A stretch of DNA of 64,000 nucleotides from Clostridiales bacterium (GTDB lineage Bacteria; Bacillota; Clostridia; Saccharofermentanales; Saccharofermentanaceae), in NCBI GenBank assembly GCA_017551865.1, contig JAFZKB010000030.1, positions 124,001 to 188,000 of the forward strand. The letters run 5' to 3'. The translations under genes were made by a program, and so were the position numbers. Of this stretch, positions 9,877-16,537 are shown one piece after another. Every line of letters begins with the position of its first letter. Positions within the stretch are counted from its first letter, which is position 1. The notes under the pieces are model-generated. The model ran no database searches, was not told where the DNA came from, and saw only the letters and a list, made by a program, of their open reading frames with translations.

Positions 9877-10172
9877 CTGCCGTATAAAAATGGGATTTCC
9901 GAAATTATACGGCAGGTCTGAAGAGGAGTTACCGTATGAAAATGAAAAAGTACTTTTCATACGGCAGTTTCAGGGAGATTTTCCGTATGAAATGAGAAAA
10001 CTTAAATCTATACGGCAGTTCGGAAAGATATTTGCCGTATGAAATCGGAAAAGTGCTTTTCGTACGGCAGTTTCAGGGAGATTTTCCGTATGAAATGAGA
10101 AAACTTAAATCTATACGGCAGTTGGGAAAGAAAGTTGCCGTATGAAATCGGATTTCGCAGAATTTTACGGCA
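9877..10172 (+). repeat. Array of six regularly spaced DNA hairpins
   Basis: Six inverted repeats built on TGCCGTAT...ATACGGCA lie at 9877-9915, 9932-9964, 9983-10015, 10033-10069, 10086-10118 and 10136-10172. The right-arm core ACGGCA starts at 9909, 9961, 10012, 10064, 10115 and 10167, steps of 52, 51, 52, 51 and 52 bases. Units alternate between two types, giving a 103-base higher-order repeat; 9967-10020 is identical to 10070-10123. Stems are 6 to 11 bp, the first being a perfect 10 bp. No reading frame crosses the array. Possible roles are protein-binding sites, recombination or replication sites, or a structured transcript. Confidence 0.8.
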
Positions 10173-10206
10173 GATCGATGCTTCATGGAGTTATGTCCGT
10201 ATAATG

Positions 10207-11565
10207 GTGTAAATTCAAAAAAGAGATGAGCCACATCTCAACCTGTATAATATTTGTTAACCACAACAAAAGAAACAGGAGGTACGAGATATGGCTCAAG
10301 TCAATCTTACATTAACACACGAAGAAGTTCTACAGGTTTTAACAGGAGATCGTGAAAAAGCAATAAAGTTTTTGCTTGAGAGGATCCTGAATGAGATTAT
10401 GAAGGCAGAGTCCGAAGAACAGTTGGGAGCAGCCAGACATGAGCGAACGGAAGAGAGGCAAGACTACAGGAACGGGACTCGTGAAAGGGTTTTGAATACA
10501 AGAATAGGGACATTGACGCTTGAAGTTCCCAGACATCGGAATGAGCCGTTCCATACGATGGTGTTTGAGAATTACCAAAGAAGTGAGGCGGCATTGATTG
10601 CGACAATGGTACAAATGGTGGTAATGGGAGTCTCATCCAGGAAGGTGGAAAAAGTAGTAGAAACACTGTGTGGGACATCCTTCTCAAAGTCCACAGTCTC
10701 TGAGCTTTGTAAGAAACTGGACAAAGAGATAGAGTCATTCAAAAATCGACCATTGGACTTTCAAGAAGCACCTTTCCTGATGTTGGATGCGACATACTTC
10801 AAGGCGAGGGAGGACCACAGAGTGAAATCCAAAGCTTTCTTGGTAGCGTTGGCCTTTAAGTCAGACGGAGGGCGCGAAGTAGTAGGCTTTGATGTATTTG
10901 ATGCGGAAGAGAATTATTCTTGGAAGACCTTTCTTAGCGGCTTGAAAGTGCGTGGACTGAAAGATGTCAGGATGGTAATCTCCGATTCACATAAATCGAT
11001 ACGTAAGTCCGTAGCGGAAGTTTATCCGGAAGCAGCATGGCAGCGATGTCAGGCGCACTTTCAGAGAAATATCCTGGACATAACACCGAATAAATACAAA
11101 GAAGCTCTCTCTAGAACTGAGAAAAATGTTTAATGCTTCGTCGATTGACGAGGCAAGACGCGTTAAAGAAGCAATCGTTACAGAGTATGAGGATGTGGCA
11201 GAAAAAGCAGTAGAGATCTTGGAAACAGGCTTTGAGGAGTCGATGACAGCCAGATGTCTACCAGAACATCTACATGTGAAACTTCGGACAACAAATCTTC
11301 TTGAACGTCTGAATCGCGAACTGAAACGCCGATCCGATGTGATACAGGTCTTCCCGAATCCGGAATCGATTCTGAGACTTATGGGGGCGGTTACAATTGA
11401 AATAAGCAATAGTTATGCAACCGGGAATAGATTGTACGCAGAGAAAACCTTTGACAAGCTCTGTGCAGATACATTCCCTAAACTGAGAAGCATTGCGCTA
11501 GAACAGTTAGCGCTGATAAAAGCGGCGTAATTAGACAGAAATTATGCAGGTTTTTGAATTTACAC
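10207..11565 (+). mobile_element. IS256-family insertion sequence
   Basis: A 1359-bp element with 15-bp perfect terminal inverted repeats, GTGTAAATTCAAAAA at 10207-10221 and its complement at 11551-11565, around a single mutator-type transposase. Size and ends fit IS256. I see no 8-9 bp target duplication: the flanks GTATAATG and ACAAATAT differ. Left and right flanks (GTCCGTAT and ATATGGAC) could be the arms of a seventh hairpin of the adjacent array with a G-T pair, so the element may have landed in a hairpin loop. The transposase is frameshifted, so this copy is probably immobile by itself. Confidence 0.88.
10291..11530 (+). pseudogene. IS256-family (mutator) transposase, frameshifted
   Basis: The N-terminal part (10291-11133, 280 residues) runs out of frame and the rest continues in another frame to 11530. 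Together they give a normal ~410-residue DDE transposase: Asp166 in MLDATYF, Asp232 in VISDSHK, and the Glu in LLERLNRELKRRSD in the second part. The break lies in a CT repeat at about 11105-11112. Restoring one CT gives KEALSLELRKMFNAS, which matches the expected IS256 sequence (KEGLNAELQDMF type) in length and pattern, so the lesion is probably loss of one dinucleotide. AGGAGG precedes the ATG. Sequencing error or a phase-variable state are alternatives; a programmed frameshift is not usual for this family. Confidence 0.88.
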
Positions 11566-11981
11566 ACAAATATGGACTTGACCGGATCATAAGTACCATA
11601 AACCAAAATGTATTATAGCTTTCACTCAACGCGCATATTGGGAAAATTGAAAACTTTTTCGAGAGCGAGTGTGACATGCACCCGCTCTTTTCTATTCAAG
11701 ATGAAGAAGAAACAGTATCAAACTATTGCAAAAAGGCGTTTGCAATCCTTTCACAATAACCGTAAGTGCCTGTCATTACTTTGTTTAATCTATATTAACT
11801 TCGTTTTATCTATCCAAGGTCATTGAAAACTTGGATGCCTTTTTCTTCATATTTTATAAAAAATAGAGTATAATAACAGCAAATTGTTAACAAAGTGTTT
11901 CAAAATGCCAAAGAAATCGTATATTAAAAAAAGCTAAGATTGACATCACCAAAAACACTTGGTATACTTTATCCCCGCTTG
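11566..11981. other. AT-rich gene-free stretch with three hairpins
   Basis: No gene is credible here; the one short open frame at 11608-11826 lacks a ribosome binding site. Three inverted repeats are visible. GAGCGAGTG/CACCCGCTC at 11663-11687 is followed by TTTTCT, terminator-like on the + strand. ATTGCAAA/TTTGCAAT at 11725-11746 is perfect with a 6-base spacer. ATCCAAG/CTTGGAT at 11812-11836 is followed by GCCTTTTT, again terminator-like. Base composition is clearly more AT-rich than the genome around it, consistent with imported DNA. Confidence 0.6.
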
Positions 11982-12129
11982 TTGACTCCTAGCACTTCTA
12001 TGATATAATGAACTCACAAAACGAAATGACTGTATTGCCGTAGTGGTCCAAGTTTTCTACGTGTTTATGCGGTTATAACGTTAGTTACCGAACAAAAAAA
12101 CACTCTTATCATCAGAGTGTTTTTTTGTT
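11982..12129 (+). ncRNA. Candidate small RNA with its own promoter and terminator
   Basis: A near-consensus sigma-A promoter, TTGACT at 11982-11987, 16 bases, TATAAT at 12004-12009, predicts transcription from about 12016. A perfect 15-bp inverted repeat (12091-12105 and 12115-12129) ending in seven T bases would stop it, giving an RNA of about 115 bases with no usable reading frame. Bases 12067-12090 (ATGCGGTTATAACG...) are 21/24 identical to 12871-12894, which is the opposite strand of the 3' end of the small membrane protein gene at 12889-13233. The RNA could therefore pair with that mRNA, as in a type I antitoxin. Promoter and terminator are seen directly; the pairing role is inferred. 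Confidence 0.65.
12091..12129 (+). terminator. Rho-independent terminator of the candidate small RNA
   Basis: AACAAAAAAACACTC (12091-12105), a 9-base loop, then its exact complement GAGTGTTTTTTTGTT (12115-12129). The A/T tails make it work in both directions. Confidence 0.85.
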
Positions 12130-12156
12130 ATATAATTCATTCATAACTGATGAGTT

Positions 12157-12204
12157 TTGACAAAACTTTACACCTATTGTAAAATGTGTATGTCGAGTTT
12201 GTCA
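12157..12204 (+). promoter_or_regulatory. Promoter and probable operator/res site of the resolvase gene
   Basis: TTGACA at 12157-12162, 17 bases, TAAAAT at 12180-12185. An inverted repeat, TGACAAAACT at 12158-12167 and GAGTTTGTCA at 12195-12204, brackets the promoter. Small serine resolvases usually bind such sites upstream of their own gene and repress it, so this is a good candidate for the recombination/control site. Confidence 0.6.
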
Positions 12205-12238
12205 TAACTTGTTATCATAAATATAAGGGAGTATTAAT

Positions 12239-12820
12239 ATGATTTACGGCTATTGCAGAGTCAGTTCCAAAAGTCAAGCAAAAGATGGTAATAGTTTGAA
12301 TTCTCAAAAAAAAGCTCTCTTAAAGAAAGGTGCCGTAAAAATCTTTACAGATGTCTTTAACGAGACTAAAAATGTCAGACCAGAACTTGAACGGCTCCTA
12401 TCTGAAGTAAGACCAGGAGATAAAATCATCGTAACCAAACTAGATCGCATGGCTCGTTCAGTCCAACAAGGGATATCTTTGATAGAAGACTTGATCGAAA
12501 AAGATATATCTGTTGATGTTCTCAACATAGGGATTTTTGATAATACACCTACCGGAAAACTTATTCGCCATGTAATGATCGCATTTTCGGAATTTGAGCG
12601 CGATATGATTATGCAACGAACTCGTGAAGGGAAAAAGATAGCTCGTCAAAACCCTTCATACAGAGAAGGTCGTCCAAGGAAATACACACTTGCACAACGC
12701 AACCATGCCATGTTGTTATTGGAAAGATACTCATATAAGCAGGTTTCAGAAATGACAGGCATCAGCGAATCAACTCTGGCAAGAGAGGCCGCTTATAGAA
12801 GGCATCGAATAACGTCATAA
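12239..12820 (+). CDS. Serine site-specific recombinase (resolvase/invertase)
   Basis: 193 residues, the normal size for Tn3-type resolvases and invertases. The catalytic domain begins YCRVSS with nucleophile Ser9 and carries the KLDRMARSV motif (active-site arginines) and the long E-helix region [15 protein letters not shown]. The C-terminal ~45 residues are a helix-turn-helix ([21 protein letters not shown]) that binds the site. GGGAG precedes the ATG. It makes double-strand breaks and rejoins DNA between short sites, resolving cointegrates or inverting segments. It sits in AT-rich DNA with an IS and 41-bp flanking repeats, indicating mobile or plasmid origin. It may act on sites in its own upstream region; integration is not typical for this short type. 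Confidence 0.92.
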   Translation: MIYGYCRVSSKSQAKDGNSLNSQKKALLKKGAVKIFTDVFNETKNVRPELERLLSEVRPGDKIIVTKLDRMARSVQQGISLIEDLIEKDISVDVLNIGIFDNTPTGKLIRHVMIAFSEFERDMIMQRTREGKKIARQNPSYREGRPRKYTLAQRNHAMLLLERYSYKQVSEMTGISESTLAREAAYRRHRITS

Positions 12821-12824
12821 AAAA

Positions 12825-12853
12825 GACAGCGAGCAGGTCCAGTGCTCGCTGTC
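12825..12853 (-). terminator. Terminator of the small basic membrane protein gene
   Basis: GACAGCGAGCA / TGCTCGCTGTC, a perfect 11-bp stem with a 7-base loop. On the minus strand it is followed by TTTTTT, so it ends the transcript of 12889-13233. It begins 4 bases after the resolvase stop and may serve that gene weakly too. Confidence 0.8.
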
Positions 12854-12888
12854 CAAATAAATCTGCAAGGATGCGGTTATAAAGTTAA

Positions 12889-13233
12889 CTACCGTCGATT
12901 AGCACGTCTTCTCTTCCTTCGTTTTCTCTTCTTGCGTAGCGAAGATCGCTTGTGCTTTTGCGCATTGTTTCCACGCTTCGAAGTCTTGCTGCCAGTATCC
13001 ATCGGAGGTGCTCGTGATGACGAGTCTCTTCGGAATACTCGAAGGAGAAAACTCTTCAGTTTCTCCCATGTCTGGTGAATAAACGGTCCCACATGGGTCT
13101 TACCCCATTTCCTTGCACAGCCCAGTAAGAACAGAACTGCGGGAATCACAAGGATCTTTCCTACGTGTTTAACGCCATCGCTCACCAGATTAGCGATGAT
13201 GTTCTCCACGATTGCTGCAAATACATTTAACAT
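12889..13233 (-). CDS. Small membrane protein with highly basic C-terminal tail (unknown)
   Basis: 114 residues from ATG at 13233, which has AGGAGA eight bases upstream; a longer upstream start has no such site. Residues ~1-25 are amphipathic, followed by a hydrophobic stretch (VGKILVIPAVLFLLGCA) able to span the membrane. The last 57 residues contain 25 Lys/Arg and only two Asp, ending in KKRKRRKRRR. I do not recognise the family. A promoter, ribosome binding site and terminator all fit, supporting a real gene. Its mRNA 3' end is complementary to the candidate small RNA at 12016-12129. Membrane toxin, bacteriocin-like peptide or nucleic-acid-binding membrane protein are possible; none is shown. 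Confidence 0.55.
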   Translation of the reverse strand: MLNVFAAIVENIIANLVSDGVKHVGKILVIPAVLFLLGCARKWGKTHVGPFIHQTWEKLKSFLLRVFRRDSSSRAPPMDTGSKTSKRGNNAQKHKRSSLRKKRKRRKRRRANRR

Positions 13234-13272
13234 AAGTGTTTCTCCTATCGTCAATGCATCCTTGCTAACATG

Positions 13273-13301
13273 ATGATAATATATCAGGAGATTTTGCTCA
13301 A
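13273..13301 (-). promoter_or_regulatory. Promoter of the small basic membrane protein gene
   Basis: On the minus strand TTGAGC (rc of 13296-13301), 17 bases, TATCAT (rc of 13273-13278), about 40 bases before the ATG at 13233. Confidence 0.5.
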
Positions 13302-13506
13302 CCGTTTTCTCTTGTGCACATTGTACAAATTTCACATTTTGTACACAATTACTCGAAAATCAGGCGTAATTTTTGGTGTAAATACTGCGGAAGCATCTTC
13401 TTTTTTCGCTTGCACTTTCGTTCGTGAACGACTATAATATTTGACATTTTTCTAAGATCTTGTATACATCGACGTTGTCATGCACCCTGAATAATAATCT
13501 TTATTC

Positions 13507-13547
13507 ACCAATGAATGTCCGAGAATTCTAAGATAAAGCTTTATGCT
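13507..13547 (+). repeat. 41-bp direct repeat, right copy
   Basis: Same orientation as 9830-9870, 39 of 41 identical. Near its end this copy contains the perfect palindrome ATAAAGCTTTAT (13534-13545), which is imperfect in the left copy. It marks the right edge of the foreign-looking segment. Confidence 0.75.
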
Positions 13548-13579
13548 GTGGGGTTGCGTATCCCCTTATTGAACGTACT

Positions 13580-13605
13580 AGACGAGCTTCGGCTCGTCTT
13601 TTCAT
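13580..13605 (+). terminator. Rho-independent terminator with UUCG tetraloop
   Basis: 8-bp stem AGACGAGC / GCTCGTCT at 13580-13599 with a TTCG loop, then TTTCATTTTT. It separates the foreign segment from the surface-polymer operon to the right. Confidence 0.85.
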
Positions 13606-13649
13606 TTTTGATCGTTCGCTTATTATATATGCGCGCGCACGCGTTATAG

Positions 13650-13678
13650 TTGAGATACTTTTTCCATCATGCTATAAT
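13650..13678 (+). promoter_or_regulatory. Promoter of the first YidC-fusion operon
   Basis: TTGAGA at 13650-13655, 17 bases, TATAAT at 13673-13678, 69 bases before the ATG at 13748. An alternating purine-pyrimidine run (TATATATGCGCGCGCACGCG, about 13624-13643) lies just upstream and could adopt Z-form DNA. Confidence 0.75.
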
Positions 13679-13747
13679 CTTTTCTGTTCGTCCGGGTAGG
13701 ATGGACACTGAAAAAGGAAAAAGAAATTTTTAAGGAAGTCTGACTTT

Positions 13748-16537
13748 ATGTCTTTTGCATCAATTCTGTACCAACTGTTTCTGTCGCCGCTGACACTGAT
13801 TTTCGAAGCGGTGTACAGCACGGCGTTCGAACTTTTAAGAAGCAGTGGCGCCGCGATATTCCCACTGAGTCTGGTGGTCAATCTCCTGCTCCTTCCCTTC
13901 TATAACCGCGCAGACGCGATCCAGGCGGAAGAAAGAGACAGAGAGAAAAGGATGGCTCCGTTTGTCGAGCACATCAAGAAAACCTTTAAGGGTGACGAGC
14001 GTTTCATGATGCTCCAGACCTTTTACCGCGAGAACAACTATAAGCCGATCTACGCGATCAGAAGTTCGATCGCACTTGTGCTGGAAGTTCCGTTCTTCAT
14101 CGCTGCATATAACTTCCTGTCGAAGCTTCCGGACCTGCAGGGCGCAAAATTCCTGTTCTTTTCGGATCTTTCCCGACCGGATGCCCTGATCACTATCGGC
14201 GGTTTCGGCATCAATATTCTGCCGATCCTGATGACCCTGATCAACGTCGTCTCCAGTGAGATCTACACAAAGGGCTTAAAGTTCAAGGACAAGATCACTC
14301 TTCACGGTATGGCCCTGATCTTCCTCGTGCTTCTTTACGATTCCCCGTCGGGTCTCGTTCTTTACTGGACACTCAATAACATTTTCTCGCTTCTGAAAAA
14401 TGTCGTGAACGGCAGCAAGAACAAGAGCCGCACCGCAGGTATCCTCTTCGCGGCCGGCGGTATCGGTGTTCTGATCTATGGTCTTTTCTTCTATCACGGA
14501 CTTTCGAACTACCGTCTTGGCGTCCTTCTGTTCGGCGCCCTGATGCTCCTGCCGCTTATCATAAGCCTGATCCGTCGTCATCCGAAGACGGAAAAGATCT
14601 CTTCGCAGGACGAAAAAAAACCGGACCTCCGCCTTTTCTTCAGCGGTGCGCTGTTTCTTACGATCCTGATGGGCGGACTCATTCCTTCTGCCGTCATCAA
14701 GTCGTCGGTATCGGAGTTCGTGCTCACTTCAAATGTGCATTCCCCGAACCGCTACGTATTCTTCGCACTTCTTACTGCAGCGGGATTCTTCCTCGTCTGG
14801 AGCGGCCTGTTCTATTACCTGGCCAAGCCGAAGGCCAAGAGATATTTCACCATCGCGATCTGGGTGTGCGCCATTACCGGCACAGCCAACTACATGATCT
14901 TCGGTGCGAACAGCAACTCCCTTACGACCGACCTTCGTTTCGATGTGGCTCTTGACCTCGCACTGAAAAGAGAGATCCTCGATCTGATCGTGATCGTCGT
15001 ACTCACGGCACTGGTGATCGTCCTTTTCAAGAAAAAGGAGCAGATCATCAAGTTCGTCTCTCCGGTACTTCTGATCGCCGTCGGCGCCATGACGGCCTTT
15101 AACTGCTATTCCATTCAGACTGCCATGCCGAACATCCGAAGAGTTATCGCAGACAGCTCCTCTTCCGAGCGCCCGACACTGACCTTCAGCAAAGACGGAA
15201 AGAACGTCATCGTGCTCATGATCGACCGCGCAGTCTCATCCTATGTACCGTATCTTTTCGCGGAGAATCCGAAGCTGGCGGAACAGTTCTCCGGATTCAC
15301 CTATTATCCGAACACGCTTTCCTTCGGCACAAGAACCCTCGTTGGCGCGCCGGCGCTTTTCGGCGGTTACGATTACACCCCGCAGAACATGAACCTGCGA
15401 GACGAGATGTCGCTTAAAGATAAGCATAACGAAGCACTTATGACCATGCCGGTCGCCTTTTCGGAGGCAGGCTATGATGTCACCGTCATGGACCCGCCGT
15501 ACGCCGGCTACAGCCTGATCCCGGACCTTTCGATCTACGATGAGTATCCGGACATCAAGGCGTATAACACCGAGTTCGGCCAGTTCCGTGAATCCAGTGA
15601 TATCGCAGGAAGCATGCAGTCCACATGGAAAAGAAACTTCTTCTGCTACAGTCTCATGAAAGTCGCCCCGCTCTTTGTACAGCCGGCCGTGTATTCGACA
15701 GGTATCTACTTCCAGCCCGGCACTTCGAGCACCGCACTTCTTCAGGGCGGCAGCATCGAAAACTACACCGTACCGGATGCGCTTCTTGATACCTTCCTCA
15801 ATTCCTATGAGGTCTTAAAAGCACTGCCGTCCATTACGACCGCGGAGAATACGGGAAGCGACACTTTCCTCATGATGCAGAACAGTGCGACGCACAACAT
15901 CATCCCGCTGCAGGAGCCGGAATACGAGCCGGTCAAGGTCGTAAATAACGGCGAATACGATAAGGCCCATACCGACCGGTTCACTTTGGACGGCGTCACG
16001 ATGCATATGGATACGACCTACCAGATGGCGCACTACCAGAGCGACATGGCCGTTCTCAACCGTCTCGGCGAGTGGATGGACTATTTACGACAGATCGGTG
16101 TTTACGATAACACGAGGATCATCATCGTATCCGACCACGCCTGGGGTCTCGGAAGTTTCGACAACATGCTCTTCGGTGATGGCGATCCGAACACCCTCTA
16201 TAACGCCGAGGATGCGATGGGCTATAACCCGTTCCTGTTCGTAAAAGACTTCGGCAGTAACGGAGAATTTACGACCGACTACACCTTCATGACGAACGCA
16301 GATACCCCGTATCTGGCAATGAACGGACTTTTCGATAATCCGTTAAATCCGTTCACGAAGCGTCCTATTTTCCAGCAGGAAGCCAAGGATGCAGATAAGA
16401 TGTACGTCCTTTATACCGACAACTGGTCGGCGGAATCCAATTCCGGCAATACATTCACGAATTCCATCTGGTTCTCATTGTCGAACCAAAACGTCCTGGA
16501 TAAGGCGAACTGGAAGAAAGAGGAGAAACAACCATGA
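13748..16537 (+). CDS. YidC/Oxa1-like domain fused to alkaline-phosphatase-superfamily (EptA/sulfatase-like) domain, copy 1
   Basis: 929 residues. Residues 1-~215 match the five-helix YidC/Oxa1 core, with the usual charged hairpin after the first helix (YNRADAIQAEERDREKR) and SSEIYTKGLKFKDKI. The conserved groove arginine of insertases appears replaced by Asn45 (LVVNLLLLP). About seven further membrane helices follow to ~460. Residues ~485-900 resemble alkaline-phosphatase-superfamily transferases: Asp493 in MIDRA, Thr530 in SFGTRTLVGAP (compare SCGTxTxxSVPC of EptA/MCR enzymes), a His in SATHNIIP, and Asp796-His797 in SDH. This predicts a metal-dependent phospho-group transfer outside the membrane. 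It overlaps the next gene by ATGA. The fusion may be annotated simply as YidC in databases; substrate unknown. Confidence 0.85.
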   Translation: MSFASILYQLFLSPLTLIFEAVYSTAFELLRSSGAAIFPLSLVVNLLLLPFYNRADAIQAEERDREKRMAPFVEHIKKTFKGDERFMMLQTFYRENNYKPIYAIRSSIALVLEVPFFIAAYNFLSKLPDLQGAKFLFFSDLSRPDALITIGGFGINILPILMTLINVVSSEIYTKGLKFKDKITLHGMALIFLVLLYDSPSGLVLYWTLNNIFSLLKNVVNGSKNKSRTAGILFAAGGIGVLIYGLFFYHGLSNYRLGVLLFGALMLLPLIISLIRRHPKTEKISSQDEKKPDLRLFFSGALFLTILMGGLIPSAVIKSSVSEFVLTSNVHSPNRYVFFALLTAAGFFLVWSGLFYYLAKPKAKRYFTIAIWVCAITGTANYMIFGANSNSLTTDLRFDVALDLALKREILDLIVIVVLTALVIVLFKKKEQIIKFVSPVLLIAVGAMTAFNCYSIQTAMPNIRRVIADSSSSERPTLTFSKDGKNVIVLMIDRAVSSYVPYLFAENPKLAEQFSGFTYYPNTLSFGTRTLVGAPALFGGYDYTPQNMNLRDEMSLKDKHNEALMTMPVAFSEAGYDVTVMDPPYAGYSLIPDLSIYDEYPDIKAYNTEFGQFRESSDIAGSMQSTWKRNFFCYSLMKVAPLFVQPAVYSTGIYFQPGTSSTALLQGGSIENYTVPDALLDTFLNSYEVLKALPSITTAENTGSDTFLMMQNSATHNIIPLQEPEYEPVKVVNNGEYDKAHTDRFTLDGVTMHMDTTYQMAHYQSDMAVLNRLGEWMDYLRQIGVYDNTRIIIVSDHAWGLGSFDNMLFGDGDPNTLYNAEDAMGYNPFLFVKDFGSNGEFTTDYTFMTNADTPYLAMNGLFDNPLNPFTKRPIFQQEAKDADKMYVLYTDNWSAESNSGNTFTNSIWFSLSNQNVLDKANWKKEEKQP

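Larger units (their letters stand above)
13441..13605 (+). ncRNA. Candidate small RNA or leader ending in a UUCG-loop terminator
   Basis: TTGACA at 13441-13446, 16 bases, TATACA at 13463-13468 form a strong promoter. The transcript from about 13475 would run through the right 41-bp repeat and a GGGG/CCCC hairpin (about 13550-13566), and end at AGACGAGC-TTCG-GCTCGTCT (13580-13599) followed by a T-rich run. That gives an RNA of about 130 bases without a credible reading frame. It might be a free small RNA or the remnant of an operon leader cut off by insertion of the foreign segment. Confidence 0.5.

Noticed and set aside
9877..10172. Hairpin array as a CRISPR array
   Set aside because: The sequences between the palindromes are themselves repeated at 103-base period rather than unique spacers, the arms vary, and no cas genes are present.
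11100..11135. Programmed frameshift in the transposase
   Set aside because: IS256-family transposases are normally one frame, there is no slippery heptamer, and one missing CT explains the break exactly.
11608..11826. 72-codon open frame downstream of the IS
   Set aside because: No ribosome binding site, no promoter, and it runs through two terminator-like hairpins.
13748..14400. The fusions as ordinary membrane insertases
   Set aside because: The groove arginine is replaced, and more than half of each protein is an unrelated catalytic domain.
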